Shown in pieces: positions 36,010-47,591 of a DNA stretch of 64,000 nt. Each line of letters begins with the position of its first letter. Positions within the stretch are counted from its first letter, which is position 1. Made by a program: the position numbers and the translations under genes. Below the pieces are notes generated by a model. It was given only the letters and a program-made list of their open reading frames with translations. It did no database searches and was not told where the DNA came from. The DNA comes from Blastopirellula marina DSM 3645 (GTDB taxonomy: Bacteria; Planctomycetota; Planctomycetia; Pirellulales; Pirellulaceae). The stretch is taken from the NCBI RefSeq assembly GCF_000153105.1, contig NZ_CH672376.1, positions 2,271,120 through 2,335,119 on the forward strand, given 5' to 3'.

Positions 36010-37363
36010 CTCTGCGCGAAAATTGGCCCTCTTTCTGATGCTCGCGACGTTTGCGTCGGCGCCCAGCAGTCGCGCCGACGTGCCGGAAGTGAGCGAGCTT
36101 GATTTGTCGACTCCACAGGGATTTATGGCCGGAATCGGGTTCGACGAAAGCTACTACAAGATGTTCGACGACGACCAGGCGATCAACGAAGAAGAGCAAG
36201 AGCCGTTGATTCGTTTGCTCTCGCGGATCCGTCGTCCCAAGCCGAAGCAGATCGAAGCTTGGCTGCAACTCAGGCCAGATTGGGGCGCCTTTGTCGATCA
36301 GCCGGACCAGTCGCGTCTCGATTGCTTTTTGTTGGTGGGGCGAGTCGTCAAAATCGAGAGTCGCCCGATCTTGCCCGAATTGGGCGCCGTGTATGAACTC
36401 GCAGATTTTTATGCGCTCGAAGTGATTCCAACCGACAGCGAATCGAGCGGCGTCCAACGAGTGACGTTGTTGTCGCTCACAATCCCAGAGCGATTCAAGC
36501 CGCTGGTCGACCAACCGGCAGACGCTATCGATGAGCCGATCAGCGCCGCCGCCTACTTTCTTAAACGAACGACGCCGGCGGCTGCGGCGGAGATGATGAT
36601 CGCGGCGGTGACCGAGCGCGTTTCTTGGCACCCCGACCATGTCAACGCGTCGTTGGGCGTCAACGCCGGGCAAATCCTGCTGGCCGCGCAAGGAGTCGAT
36701 ATCGGCCAGTTCGACACCGTTCGTGATCGCGCGGCGTTCACTGGGCTCGAAAACGAATCGTTCTATCAAAGTATGGCGGCGATCTCGTCGATATCTCCCG
36801 AGCAACTTGCCAAGGTTGCGACTCCGGTTGCGCTGCCGCAACTGCTGACCGATCCCGGCAGTTATCGCGGCGCGGCGGTGCGTGTTTCTGGTACGGTGCG
36901 GCGCATCACCAAAATTGTGGTCGATGAAGAAACGGCTCGCCGCCGCGGACTTGAATATTACTACGAGATCAATCTCTTTGTCCCGCTAGAGACGCCGATT
37001 ATCTCTCAGGCGCATGCCGACACGTCGACCCGCAAAGAGTTTCGTCACTCGTACCCGGTCGTCCTTTGTTCGCGTGAGTTGCCCCCAGGCGGCAGCGTGA
37101 GCGACGACTTGCATCTGCAAGTGACGGCCGACGGAATCTTTTACAAGGACTGGGCCTATCGGACTCCATTTATGTCGACGGACGACCCTAATCGTCGGCA
37201 AATCAGCCCGCTGTTCATCGTGAATCGACCCCGCACGATTGAGGGCGCCACGACGGCGGAGGTCAATTCGATCGCACTCTGGGTCCTGATTTTCGCCGTT
37301 CTCGCTTCTAGTTTGGGAATTGGCGCCGGAGTAATGCTAGCGGGGAAACGGAAACGACGGTAA
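36002..37363 (+). CDS. Secreted or membrane protein paralogous to its upstream neighbour
   Basis: 453 residues, starting at the ATG at 36002 that overlaps the upstream stop by eight bases, so translation is coupled. A signal peptide (ALFLMLATFASAPSSRADV) and a C-terminal helix (IALWVLIFAVLASSLGIGAG) are visible. Two OB-like segments seem present: one around residues 100-150 (CFLLVGRVVKIESRPI) and another near 280-330 (YRGAAVRVSGTVRRITKIVV). The membrane-anchored end leaves a short basic tail (GKRKRR). Function unknown. The domain shared with the gene product before it suggests they act together in the same envelope complex. Confidence 0.72.
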   Translation: MNSSARKLALFLMLATFASAPSSRADVPEVSELDLSTPQGFMAGIGFDESYYKMFDDDQAINEEEQEPLIRLLSRIRRPKPKQIEAWLQLRPDWGAFVDQPDQSRLDCFLLVGRVVKIESRPILPELGAVYELADFYALEVIPTDSESSGVQRVTLLSLTIPERFKPLVDQPADAIDEPISAAAYFLKRTTPAAAAEMMIAAVTERVSWHPDHVNASLGVNAGQILLAAQGVDIGQFDTVRDRAAFTGLENESFYQSMAAISSISPEQLAKVATPVALPQLLTDPGSYRGAAVRVSGTVRRITKIVVDEETARRRGLEYYYEINLFVPLETPIISQAHADTSTRKEFRHSYPVVLCSRELPPGGSVSDDLHLQVTADGIFYKDWAYRTPFMSTDDPNRRQISPLFIVNRPRTIEGATTAEVNSIALWVLIFAVLASSLGIGAGVMLAGKRKRR

Positions 37364-37399
37364 AACATTTGGCGTCGTCACGTCGCGCGGAGATCTGTT

Positions 37400-37660
37400 G
37401 TGGGTTGGTCCTATCGCAAATCGATCTCGCTGGGGCCGCTGCGGATTAATTTCAGCAAGAGCGGCGTCGGGTTTTCGTTCGGCATCCCCGGCTTCCGCGG
37501 CGGCATGAACGCCAGCGGCCGAAAATATGTGTCGGCCGGGATTCCCGGAACCGGAATCCGTTATCAAAAATCGGGCAAGACGTTGATGTCGCTCATCGAT
37601 TTCAGCAAGCCCGCGAAAAAGAAAAAACGAACGTACAAACGCAAATCAACGATTAGGTGA
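37400..37660 (+). CDS. DUF4236-domain small protein
   Basis: 86 residues from a GTG start with GGAG before it. The N-terminal sequence WSYRKSISLGPLRINFSKSG followed by a glycine-rich stretch ending in GIPGTGIRY is the DUF4236 signature, whose function is unknown. The C-terminal 20 residues are strongly basic (KKKKRTYKRK). No signal peptide or membrane helix is present. The stop overlaps a GTG of the next gene. The domain is widespread in bacteria and some phages; here the context is chromosomal. Confidence 0.85.
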   Translation: MGWSYRKSISLGPLRINFSKSGVGFSFGIPGFRGGMNASGRKYVSAGIPGTGIRYQKSGKTLMSLIDFSKPAKKKKRTYKRKSTIR

Positions 37661-37665
37661 CGAAC

Positions 37666-37959
37666 GTGGATATTCAATTTGTTCGCATGGTGCGAACCGA
37701 CAGCTCGGAGCGTTTTGTGTTGCTGGGAGCCGACGGCGCCGAAGTCGGCATGTTCGATCTTCACTTCTTGACGAGCGGCAGCGTGATCGGCTCGCTGATC
37801 TTGCTGGACGCCCAGCTCGCTGAATCGGCGGAAAAATTGCTGCACAAAATCGACGAAGAACTGCTGCCGGCCGTCAGCCTGGACGAGAAGAATCTGTCGT
37901 TCACCGTTGTCAAAGGAGAGCTGATCGGCACGTTCTCCTCCAATGACGAAGACGAATAG
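37666..37959 (+). CDS. Small acidic protein of unknown function
   Basis: 97 residues from a GTG at 37666, preceded by AGGTGA five bases upstream; a GTG at 37657 would add three residues. The sequence alternates strands and helix (RFVLLGADGAEVGMFDLHFL, then an amphipathic helix ending LLHKIDEELLPAVS) and ends in acidic residues. No membrane segment, signal peptide or motif was recognised. Spacing to the pentapeptide-like gene is two bases, so the genes should be co-transcribed. Function unknown. Confidence 0.7.
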   Translation: MDIQFVRMVRTDSSERFVLLGADGAEVGMFDLHFLTSGSVIGSLILLDAQLAESAEKLLHKIDEELLPAVSLDEKNLSFTVVKGELIGTFSSNDEDE

Positions 37960-37961
37960 CG

Positions 37962-38618
37962 GTGGCGATCCGCAAAAAGACATCTGGCTATGGGCTACTC
38001 TCGCCTGACTTGCCGGACGACGAGCAACTGGTCCCCTGCTCTGTCGAGAAGATCCAAGACGATCAAGTTTATGACCGACTCTGGGTTCGAGGAGAGCGCG
38101 AGCCGGCGATGTTGGATCGCCTTTCGATTGCCGAGTCGCGGCTCGATCAGATCAGCTGGCCTCAAGCCCAGTTGCCAGAGATCTCGCTGCGTGACGTGAA
38201 GGCGTCGACCTGCGATTTTTCCAACGCGCGGATGCCGGGGAGCGATTTCCAGCAAGTCGAGTTGATCGGCGCCAAGCTCGTTGGCGTCGATTTCAGCGAA
38301 TCGATCTGGCGCAACGTTGTACTGACCAAATGCAATCTCTCGTTTTGCACGTGGCGCGGAGCTCGGCTAAAGAACTGTCGGTTCGAAGACTGCGAACTGA
38401 GTGACGCCGAGTTCGATCTCGTGCAGTTTGACAATGTCGATTGGATTGACAGCCGCATGCGCCGCAGCCGCTTCTACGGCGCTCGGCTGACAGAAGCAAA
38501 GTTCACTCGCTGCGAACTAACCGACATCGGCGCGGCGCCCGACGATCTCCGCAAACTGCAGATCGACGCCGCCGGTTGGTTGCAATTGGCGCCGCTGTTT
38601 GATGTGGTGATCGAGTAG
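37962..38618 (+). CDS. Pentapeptide-repeat-like protein
   Basis: 218 residues from a GTG start. From about residue 70 to 185 the sequence follows the A(D/N)LXX-type pentapeptide pattern, for example CDFSNARMPGSDFQQVELIG, GVDFSESIWRNVVLTKCNLS and RFYGARLTEAKFTRCELTDI, which folds as a right-handed quadrilateral beta helix. Such proteins can mimic DNA or block gyrase, but most have unknown targets. The first 65 residues are a separate region. It starts two bases after the previous gene. A short sequence fragment related to its 3' part recurs at about 40090-40125. Confidence 0.82.
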   Translation: MAIRKKTSGYGLLSPDLPDDEQLVPCSVEKIQDDQVYDRLWVRGEREPAMLDRLSIAESRLDQISWPQAQLPEISLRDVKASTCDFSNARMPGSDFQQVELIGAKLVGVDFSESIWRNVVLTKCNLSFCTWRGARLKNCRFEDCELSDAEFDLVQFDNVDWIDSRMRRSRFYGARLTEAKFTRCELTDIGAAPDDLRKLQIDAAGWLQLAPLFDVVIE

Positions 38619-38708
38619 GCTTCACCATTCCTTCGGATCGTCTGTGAACCATTGTCAACCCTGCGTGGCAATGATTGTGGACGCCGTTTATCGCAGTGGG
38701 GGTGACCG

Positions 38709-39647
38709 CTAGAAGGTTCTGCAGAGCCGAACGCCGATCGATTGCGAAATCGTTTGCCAGGTGGAGCTGCCGACGAGGGTTCCGGCCTTAATCTGGTTGG
38801 GATCGCTCGGATCGGGACTGGAGAAGGTGCTGTTGAAGTTAAACGTCTTGTTGCCTGTGACGCCAAAGACATAGCTGCACTCCAGGAACCAAGACCGGCA
38901 AAAAAAGTGCGTAACGCCGACTTCCGCGGATCCGCCCCACACCCAGCCTGAATCGGAAAAGTCTTGCGGCGCACCAGAGATATTACTGCGCGTTCCATTG
39001 ATATCGGCGAAACCGACCAGGTCCACGATTTCGGTTCTTACATTCGACAAAGTAGGACCGGCGCCAACGAAAACAAATCCAGTGCCAAACGAATGCCCCA
39101 CATAAGGACGAAAGGCAATCTGATCGATGATCTGGCTCTTGAGCGAGGTCGCGATCGCGTTGCCTGTGAAAGGAACTGGATTTGCCGGATCAGAAGCGTA
39201 AGTGAACGTTCCAACTTGGGGAAGACGAGCCAACCGAGATTCAGAACTCGTCCCGAGGTAGTCATTGGTGAATTTAAATCCCCATAACTGGTGCTCACTC
39301 TGGTCGAAGTGCTGAAAGTAACCCAATTCGATGGAAGGGGACAAATTAAGTTGCGTATCCATGAAAATGGGAGTGCCGCCGGTCGCATCATCTGGACCGT
39401 CCGCCGTGCCGGTCGCGATGGTGACTCCGCTCTCGATTACATCCGATGTTCCTACGGCAATGACATCTTGATTGCCAAAGTTCATCGAGTTGTAGTTAAA
39501 GCCGAGCCCAAAATAGCGAGCGCTGCGAGGCACTAACGACGGCTCGCCCATTTCCATTTCGGATTGGCCTGACGCAGGAAGCGAGATGGCGAGGACCAGT
39601 AGCATGCTAAATGCTGAGAGGAGCAAAGCCGAGTTGAAGGTGCGCAT
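38709..39647 (-). CDS. Outer-membrane beta-barrel protein
   Basis: 312 residues from the ATG at 39645-39647, which opens a signal peptide (FNSALLLSAFSMLLVLAISL, cleavage near ASGQS). The mature part is built of alternating amphipathic strands, for example RYFGLGFNYNSMNFG, SIELGYFQHFDQSEH and FVFVGAGPTLSNVRTEIV, and ends in an aromatic (CRTF). This is what is expected of a membrane barrel. An upstream ATG at 39674 would add nine residues but leaves a poor signal. The function (porin or surface protein) is unknown. No TonB box or plug is seen. Confidence 0.72.
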   Translation of the reverse strand: MRTFNSALLLSAFSMLLVLAISLPASGQSEMEMGEPSLVPRSARYFGLGFNYNSMNFGNQDVIAVGTSDVIESGVTIATGTADGPDDATGGTPIFMDTQLNLSPSIELGYFQHFDQSEHQLWGFKFTNDYLGTSSESRLARLPQVGTFTYASDPANPVPFTGNAIATSLKSQIIDQIAFRPYVGHSFGTGFVFVGAGPTLSNVRTEIVDLVGFADINGTRSNISGAPQDFSDSGWVWGGSAEVGVTHFFCRSWFLECSYVFGVTGNKTFNFNSTFSSPDPSDPNQIKAGTLVGSSTWQTISQSIGVRLCRTF

Positions 39648-40290
39648 GGAAGCCCCAAAGAATGTTTGCGTCATTTCCCACCAAAAATGGTCGTGCGTCC
39701 CCCGATGAAAAAGATCGGAAGCGCCATTGCGACGAAGCTGCGGCACAAGAATCTCGTTCCCCGCCGCCGTTGGATCGCTAATGGACTATCGTGTTTCGCG
39801 ATCCGGGATAATCAGGAGAACCGTTAATATTGATGAAATCGATAATTCGCCCCCATTCGTATGGCACGGGCGTCAAGCGAGGTTGCGGACCAGAGGCGAT
39901 CGCCCGCACGCGTAAGGAAGTGGCCGAAAGCACCAGCGGCGGCAAGCCGTGGTTTGATTGGCGATCCGACAGCTGGCGGAACGCCCTGCGGCAAACCGCG
40001 TCGTCACTAGCTCGCTCTGTGAAGAGAGTATTCGTAAGGCGGGGGCGCCGAAGTCTATTTCGTGCGATTGGACTGCGTCGAAGAACTCGATAGCCGCTTC
40101 TACGGCGCGCGTCTCACTGAAGGGTTAAAGCCGATTGGTCAAGAGTTCCGGGGTTTCCGTTGGCCCCCTATGGGTGATTCATCGCTCAGAACAAATGTCC
40201 AAGGAGGAAGCAGCAGGTCGTTTCCGTTTCCGGCTCCTGCTTCACGAGATATTTGTCCTTCGTCAGTCATGATTTGACCCGATTGGCGAA
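39648..40290. other. About 640 bp without a clear gene
   Basis: Frames in this stretch are short and mutually inconsistent. A plus-strand frame at about 39830-40093 is open but matches no recognised protein. A fragment at 40090-40125 encodes SRFYGARLTE, which also occurs in the pentapeptide-like protein encoded at 37962-38618. Decay of a former gene is plausible, but its identity is unknown. No convincing promoter or RNA was seen. Confidence 0.5.
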
Positions 40291-41598
40291 TCATGACCCC
40301 AGAATATCATCCAGCTCTTCGCGGCGATAATCTTCGCCGGTGATCAGCCGGGCCGAGTGATTGAAAGTGGAGTAAGCCCAACTCCATTGCATCAGCACCA
40401 GCAGGCGATTCTCGAACTGGATCAATTGCATCAAGTGGACGACCAGCCAGAGAACCCACGCGATGAAGCCGGTGAATTTCCATTTGCCCAGGACGGCGAC
40501 GGCCTTCGAGCGGCCGATGGTCGCCAGACTGCCGGGATCGCTGTAGCGGAAGGGTTGGGTCGGCTTATTCTGGATGCGATCGACGATCGTTTTCGCGGCG
40601 TATTTGCCTTGTTGCATCGCAACGGGGGCGACGCCGGGGAGTGGGTGTTCTCCCTGATGCGGATAGCAGGCCATGTCGCCGATGACGAAGATTTCGGGAT
40701 AATCAGCCAGCGTGCAATCGGGCTCGACAATCACGCGGCCGCCGCGATCGGTCTTGGCGCCGGTCCGTTCGGCTAACTTGCGTCCCAAGGGAGAAGCCTG
40801 CACGCCGGCCGCCCAAATGATTGTTTTGGCGCGAATGGTCGTTTCCTGGTCTTCGTGCGTGACGGTCACCGAGCCTTCCTCGACCAATTTGACCCGATGG
40901 TGGTTGTTTACTTCGACGCCGAGTTTAGTAAGCGACATCCGCGCATTTTCAGAAAGCTCTGGCGGAAACGGAGAGAGCACGCGTTCGCCGGCGTCGACCA
41001 AGATGATGCGCGCATCGGCGGGATTAATATTTCGAAAATCGTTCTTCATGGTTTGCCGCGAAATTTCGGCCAACGCGCCGGCAAGCTCGACGCCGGTAGG
41101 ACCGCCGCCGACAATCACGAACGTCATGAGTTCGGTTTGCTCGGTCTTGTCGGTCGTCCGTTCCGCTAGTTCGAAGGCGGAGAGAATCTTGCGCCGGATT
41201 TCGGTCGCGTCTTCGATCGATTTGAGACCCGGCGCCGTCTTGGCCCATTCGCAGTTGCCGAAGTATCCGGTTTCGGCGCCGGCGGCGACAATGAGCGAGT
41301 CATATTCGACTTCGCCGTCATGCAAAATCACTTTGCGGTTGGCGGGGTCAAAGTCGGCGACATCGGCCATCACGACTTCGGTGTTGCGCTGACGAACCAA
41401 GATCCGCCGCAGCGGAGTCGCGATGTTCGCGGGAGAGAGCCCGCCGGTCGCGACTTGATAAAGGAGCGGCTGAAACAGGTGGAAGTTACGCCGGTCCACG
41501 AGTTTGACGTGAACCGGGGATGACTTTAGACTTCGCGCCGCAAAGAGGCCGCCGAAGCCGCCACCGATAATCACAACTCGATGCGTATCGCCCTTCAT
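40291..41598 (-). CDS. ndh: Type II NADH dehydrogenase (NDH-2)
   Basis: 435 residues, starting at the ATG at 41596-41598 with GGGAGAT upstream. Transfers electrons from NADH to quinone without pumping protons. The FAD-binding Rossmann motif VVIIGGGFGGLFAARSLKS is at residues about 7-25. The NADH-binding motif VIVGGGPTGVELAGALAEIS is near 160-180, and the second FAD motif is in FVIGDMACYPHQG. A C-terminal amphipathic helix (FIAWVLWLVVHLMQLIQF) fits membrane attachment. Quinone biosynthesis genes appear at 53511-55778. Gene symbol given by family; the NADH versus NADPH preference was not tested. Confidence 0.9.
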   Translation of the reverse strand: MKGDTHRVVIIGGGFGGLFAARSLKSSPVHVKLVDRRNFHLFQPLLYQVATGGLSPANIATPLRRILVRQRNTEVVMADVADFDPANRKVILHDGEVEYDSLIVAAGAETGYFGNCEWAKTAPGLKSIEDATEIRRKILSAFELAERTTDKTEQTELMTFVIVGGGPTGVELAGALAEISRQTMKNDFRNINPADARIILVDAGERVLSPFPPELSENARMSLTKLGVEVNNHHRVKLVEEGSVTVTHEDQETTIRAKTIIWAAGVQASPLGRKLAERTGAKTDRGGRVIVEPDCTLADYPEIFVIGDMACYPHQGEHPLPGVAPVAMQQGKYAAKTIVDRIQNKPTQPFRYSDPGSLATIGRSKAVAVLGKWKFTGFIAWVLWLVVHLMQLIQFENRLLVLMQWSWAYSTFNHSARLITGEDYRREELDDILGS

Positions 41599-41740
41599 GC
41601 AGGATCTCCCAGGTGAATTCGGGGCTTTCATTGTCGCGATTTCCAGAATTCCTTGAAGCAGGGGGCAAATTGCGGATAATCAAATTCATGCGCGGACGGC
41701 ATTTTTGAATTCCCCCACAGCCTCGAACAAGGATCTCGAC

Positions 41741-42841
41741 ATGCGGAAAACGCTCGGAGCCATAGTGCTCAGCTTGATGATGGTAGCTGGTTTACATGCT
41801 GCTGATGCAGAAATGTACGGCCTGAAAAAAGGAACGCCTGAAATAAAATCGGCCGGTCCGCTCGCGTTTGCTCCGGACGGCGTGTTGCTGGTGGGCGATC
41901 CGAAGTCGGCCGCCGTGTTCGCCATCGCTACGGGTGAGAAGCCTGGCGCACCTGATAAAGCAAAGTTTGAGATCACCTCGCTGCGCGAAAAGCTGGCCAA
42001 AGCGATCGGCGGAAGTCCGGCTAATCTGAAAATCACGGATCTGACGGTTAACCCCGAAACTGGCGTGCTTTATCTGTCGGTCACCTCCGGCGACAAGCCG
42101 GCGCTGGTGAAGATTGACGCGGAGCAAAACATCACGCCTTTGAAACTAAAGGACGTCGCGTTCGCCCAAGTGGAGTTATCGGACGCTCCGGCCGACGAGT
42201 TAAGCGGCGAAGGTCGTCGTCGTCGCAACCTGCGTAACGAGTCGATTACCGACTTGGCCTATGCCGACGGTCAGGTCATCGTTACCGGTCTGGCCGCAGG
42301 CGAAGGCGCTTCGGCGGTTCGCAGCGTTCCCTTCCCCTTCACCACCGGCGATCAACTGTCGCGGATCGAGATCTTCCACGCCGCGCATGGTCGTGACGAA
42401 GATTACGCCGCGATCCGGACGTTCGTGCCGTTTAACATCGGCGGCGAACCTCACGTGTTGGCAGGCTTCACCTGCACTCCGCTGGTGAAATTCCCGGTCA
42501 AGCAACTGCAGAGCCAGGAAAAAGTAAAAGGAACGACCGTCGCCGAGCTGGGCAACCACAATCAGCCGATCGACATGATCGTCTACGAAAAAGGGGGCAA
42601 AACTTATCTGCTCTCGGCCAACACGGCGCGCGGCGTGATGAAGATCAGCACCGAAGATCTGGAACGCGAAGAAGGTTTGACCGAGCCCGTCAAAGGAGGC
42701 GGAACCGCCGGCCAATCGTTTGAAGCGATCGCCGATTGGGAAGGCGTGGTCCAACTGGCCAAGCTGAACGACGCGAACGCCGTCGTCGTCATGCAAGACG
42801 CCGACAACGGCTGGACGCTGAAGTCGATTGCGCTGCCGTAG
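41741..42841 (+). CDS. Secreted protein, possibly a beta-propeller
   Basis: 366 residues from the ATG at 41741 preceded by AAGGAT. Signal peptide (TLGAIVLSLMMVAGLHAADA). The mature chain contains strand-rich segments reminiscent of propeller blades, such as GPLAFAPDGVLLVGDPKSAA, ITDLTVNPETGVLYLSVTSG and ESITDLAYADGQVIVTGLAA. No metal or catalytic motif is visible. A strong terminator follows the stop. Function unknown; the fold suggestion rests on residue pattern only. It has no operon partner, since the next gene is convergent. Confidence 0.7.
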   Translation: MRKTLGAIVLSLMMVAGLHAADAEMYGLKKGTPEIKSAGPLAFAPDGVLLVGDPKSAAVFAIATGEKPGAPDKAKFEITSLREKLAKAIGGSPANLKITDLTVNPETGVLYLSVTSGDKPALVKIDAEQNITPLKLKDVAFAQVELSDAPADELSGEGRRRRNLRNESITDLAYADGQVIVTGLAAGEGASAVRSVPFPFTTGDQLSRIEIFHAAHGRDEDYAAIRTFVPFNIGGEPHVLAGFTCTPLVKFPVKQLQSQEKVKGTTVAELGNHNQPIDMIVYEKGGKTYLLSANTARGVMKISTEDLEREEGLTEPVKGGGTAGQSFEAIADWEGVVQLAKLNDANAVVVMQDADNGWTLKSIALP

Positions 42842-42869
42842 GCGGAATGTGAAGAATTGAAGCTTAGAG

Positions 42870-42903
42870 ACGTGCCGTCCTGACCAGGACGGCACGTTTT
42901 TTT
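42870..42903. terminator. Strong terminator between the secreted protein and thiE genes
   Basis: The arms CGTGCCGTCCT and AGGACGGCACG are fully complementary around a four-base loop, followed by TTTTTTT on the plus strand. On the minus strand the stem is equally stable, so it can serve both converging genes. Confidence 0.9.
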
Positions 42904-42910
42904 GTGCCGC

Positions 42911-43984
42911 TTAATTAGCGCCGCGCAAACTTTGTCGCATTGCTTCTGCAGCTTCGCGTGGATCATTCGCCCCAGCAATCGCGCCGCTTACCGCGACGCG
43001 CGACAGTCCCGCTTCGACCACCTGCCCGATATTCTCGAGCGTAATCCCCCCAATCGCAAACGCCGGCAGGCGGATCTCTCCGGCAACCTGGCGAACCAGA
43101 TCAAGCCCCGGGAACTGATCAAACGATTTGGTTTGCGACGGGAACGTCGGGCCAACTCCGATGTAATCAGCGCCGTCCAGAACCGCGCGGCGAGCCTGAT
43201 CGATGCTGTGGGTCGAGACGCCGATCAGTTTGCCGACGCCGAGAATCGCGCGGGCCTCCTTCACCGAGAGTTCCTCTTGCCCGACATGAACGCCGTCGGC
43301 ATCGGCTAATGCGGCGATGTCGCAGCGATCGTTCACGATGGCGAAAGTGGACGTTGCGGCCGTGATTTCACGTAACTGTCGTGCTCGTTCCAGTAAAGTT
43401 CGATCGTCGAGCGACTTATCGCGCAGCTGCACGATATCGACTCCGCCGGCGATTAACTCAGCGACTATTTGGGAAAATTTTTCCGCATTTTGACAGCCGT
43501 CGATCAGGACATACAGTCGGGCGCCGGCCAGCCGCTCGCTGTTTGCCTGCGTCGTGGTGAGCCCCTTTTCGAGCGTGTAACTGCGATAGCGGAGTTGCTC
43601 GAAGTAAGCAGAAACGGCTGGATGCACCAGCTTGCTGAACTCCTCCAGCGTCCGTAGTGACTGTTGAGCTCGTTTGAGATTGGATGTGGCAATCTGGGTA
43701 AGATTGGTGCGAGACTGCTCGCCGTTCGTGGAGAGGGTCACGCCGACATCGGCTTGCGTATCTCTTGCGCTGTGCAGCGTTTCGGACGAAAATTGCTGTA
43801 GCGCGGACGCTAGGTCGTGCCGCATATTTTTGACGAGCGTCGTTAAGTGACGATCATCGAGACCGAAGCGGACGAAATCTTCGACAACCCGCAATCCTTC
43901 GGCCGCTCGATTTGCGGCAGCGTCGATCGCACGCCAGGCGGCGATGGTCGATTGTGCGTTGGGTGGTTGTTGTTCGTCTGGCAT
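42911..43984 (-). CDS. thiE: Thiamine-phosphate synthase with N-terminal ThiD2-like domain
   Basis: 357 residues; ordinary ThiE has about 210. The C-terminal part (about residues 145-350) is ThiE: QLRDKSLDDRTLLERA, VNDRCDIAALADADGVHVGQ, GADYIGVGPTFPSQTKS and FAIGGITLENIGQVVEAGLS are its conserved segments that bind pyrophosphate and the thiazole phosphate. The N-terminal 140 residues (DAAANRAAEGLRVVEDFVRF and KNMRHDLASALQQF) match ThiD2, a strictly monofunctional HMP-phosphate kinase. The fusion would thus carry two successive steps of thiamine formation. ThiD2-ThiE fusions are known in several phyla, so this is not novel. No TPP riboswitch was seen upstream. Confidence 0.9.
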   Translation of the reverse strand: MPDEQQPPNAQSTIAAWRAIDAAANRAAEGLRVVEDFVRFGLDDRHLTTLVKNMRHDLASALQQFSSETLHSARDTQADVGVTLSTNGEQSRTNLTQIATSNLKRAQQSLRTLEEFSKLVHPAVSAYFEQLRYRSYTLEKGLTTTQANSERLAGARLYVLIDGCQNAEKFSQIVAELIAGGVDIVQLRDKSLDDRTLLERARQLREITAATSTFAIVNDRCDIAALADADGVHVGQEELSVKEARAILGVGKLIGVSTHSIDQARRAVLDGADYIGVGPTFPSQTKSFDQFPGLDLVRQVAGEIRLPAFAIGGITLENIGQVVEAGLSRVAVSGAIAGANDPREAAEAMRQSLRGAN

Positions 43985-44285
43985 CGGTTTTTCCTGGGGT
44001 ATTAGCTATCACGATTGTAGAGACTCTTGTCAATCGGATCAGCAGGGCTATTTTTTCGCGTAACCAGCGCCAGAGCCAAGGGTTGCTGAGATGTGAGCGC
44101 GTCAGCAGGCTAGAAGCATTCGTCACATCGTCATGACAAGCGATACCGATGTGGCTCGCCTAAAGTACGTAAGTTCATGGCGTTTCTTTACTTGCCTTGC
44201 TTGCGCCTTATTTGCGAGTTAGAATTCCTCGGCGATTCCAACCGATCACTCCCTTCGGAGATTGATCGCTTCTGGAGAGGTAGGG
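43985..44285. other. About 300 bp between divergent thiE and TPR genes
   Basis: Should contain promoters for both genes, but none is convincing by eye. A CTGAGA string on the plus strand is in the wrong direction and context for a TPP riboswitch. No repeat or RNA structure stands out. Confidence 0.5.
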
Positions 44286-44942
44286 ATGCTAAATTCGCCA
44301 TGGATATATTGCCTGTGGCCCGGACTTACGCAGTCGTGGGTTTATGGTCGCTGGCAAGGGCTCGTGTGGGCCGGCGGTTTCGCGCTGTTATTAAATACAG
44401 CGTTGATTCTGCACGGCGTTTGGCCAGAGCTCGTGGGCGAAACGATACATCACAGCATTTGGTACGTGGTCACCGCCGTATGGGCGACTTCGACCGGATG
44501 GAGCATCTATCGTGTTGCCCGCGGCGGTTTTCAACCGCTCGACGAGTCGGTCGAGGCCTTGTTTCACGCGGCCCAAAACGAATACTTACAAGGACAGTGG
44601 CATCAGGCCGAAGCAACTTTGCTTCGTTTGCTCACGCGAGATCCGCGTGACGCAGAAGCGCGTCTGATGCTGGCGACCTTGTATCGGCACACGCAGCAAT
44701 ATGACGCGGCGCTCGATGCGATCGCCAAGTTAATCAAGCTGGATGCGGCCGGACGCTGGTGGTCCGAGATTCAGAGAGAACGTCGCTTGTTGGCCGATCG
44801 GATGGCTGACGACGATGGACTTGATGACAGTGACGAGCTGGGTGATCGCGACGAACCGAATGAGTCGCCGCAAGCATCCAAACCAGAAGCAGCAGTGGAA
44901 AGTGAGCACCGCAAAGCGGCGCCGTCAACCGAGGCGGCATAG
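44286..44942 (+). CDS. Membrane protein with TPR-like domain and acidic tail
   Basis: 218 residues from the ATG at 44286 with GGAGAGG upstream. Two hydrophobic segments near the N-terminus (LVWAGGFALLLNTALIL and SIWYVVTAVWATSTGWSIY) form a membrane hairpin or two helices. Residues about 85-150 form TPR-like helices (GQWHQAEATLLRLLTRDPRD, then EARLMLATLYRHTQQYDAAL). The C-terminus is acidic and repetitive (DDSDELGDRDEPNESP). It may assist assembly of a membrane complex. The gene ends 72 bp before clpC on the same strand, but operon membership is uncertain. Function unknown. Confidence 0.72.
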   Translation: MLNSPWIYCLWPGLTQSWVYGRWQGLVWAGGFALLLNTALILHGVWPELVGETIHHSIWYVVTAVWATSTGWSIYRVARGGFQPLDESVEALFHAAQNEYLQGQWHQAEATLLRLLTRDPRDAEARLMLATLYRHTQQYDAALDAIAKLIKLDAAGRWWSEIQRERRLLADRMADDDGLDDSDELGDRDEPNESPQASKPEAAVESEHRKAAPSTEAA

Positions 44943-45014
44943 TCCAATTTGCCCAGTGCGATAGAATAAAAAGAAGCAGACTACCCGCTATTACTCATCG
45001 CGAGGTTGAACTCC

Positions 45015-47564
<2,550 letters not shown>

Positions 47565-47591
47565 CCGCTGCTTCTGAATGACAACGAACAG

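Noticed and set aside
43985-44285. Possible TPP riboswitch upstream of thiE
   Set aside because: A CTGAGA string is present but on the opposite strand, without the other conserved TPP elements.
44177-44650. A 157-residue plus-strand frame upstream of the TPR protein
   Set aside because: It overlaps the frame that starts at 44286, which has a ribosome binding site and coherent membrane and TPR segments. This frame has none of these.
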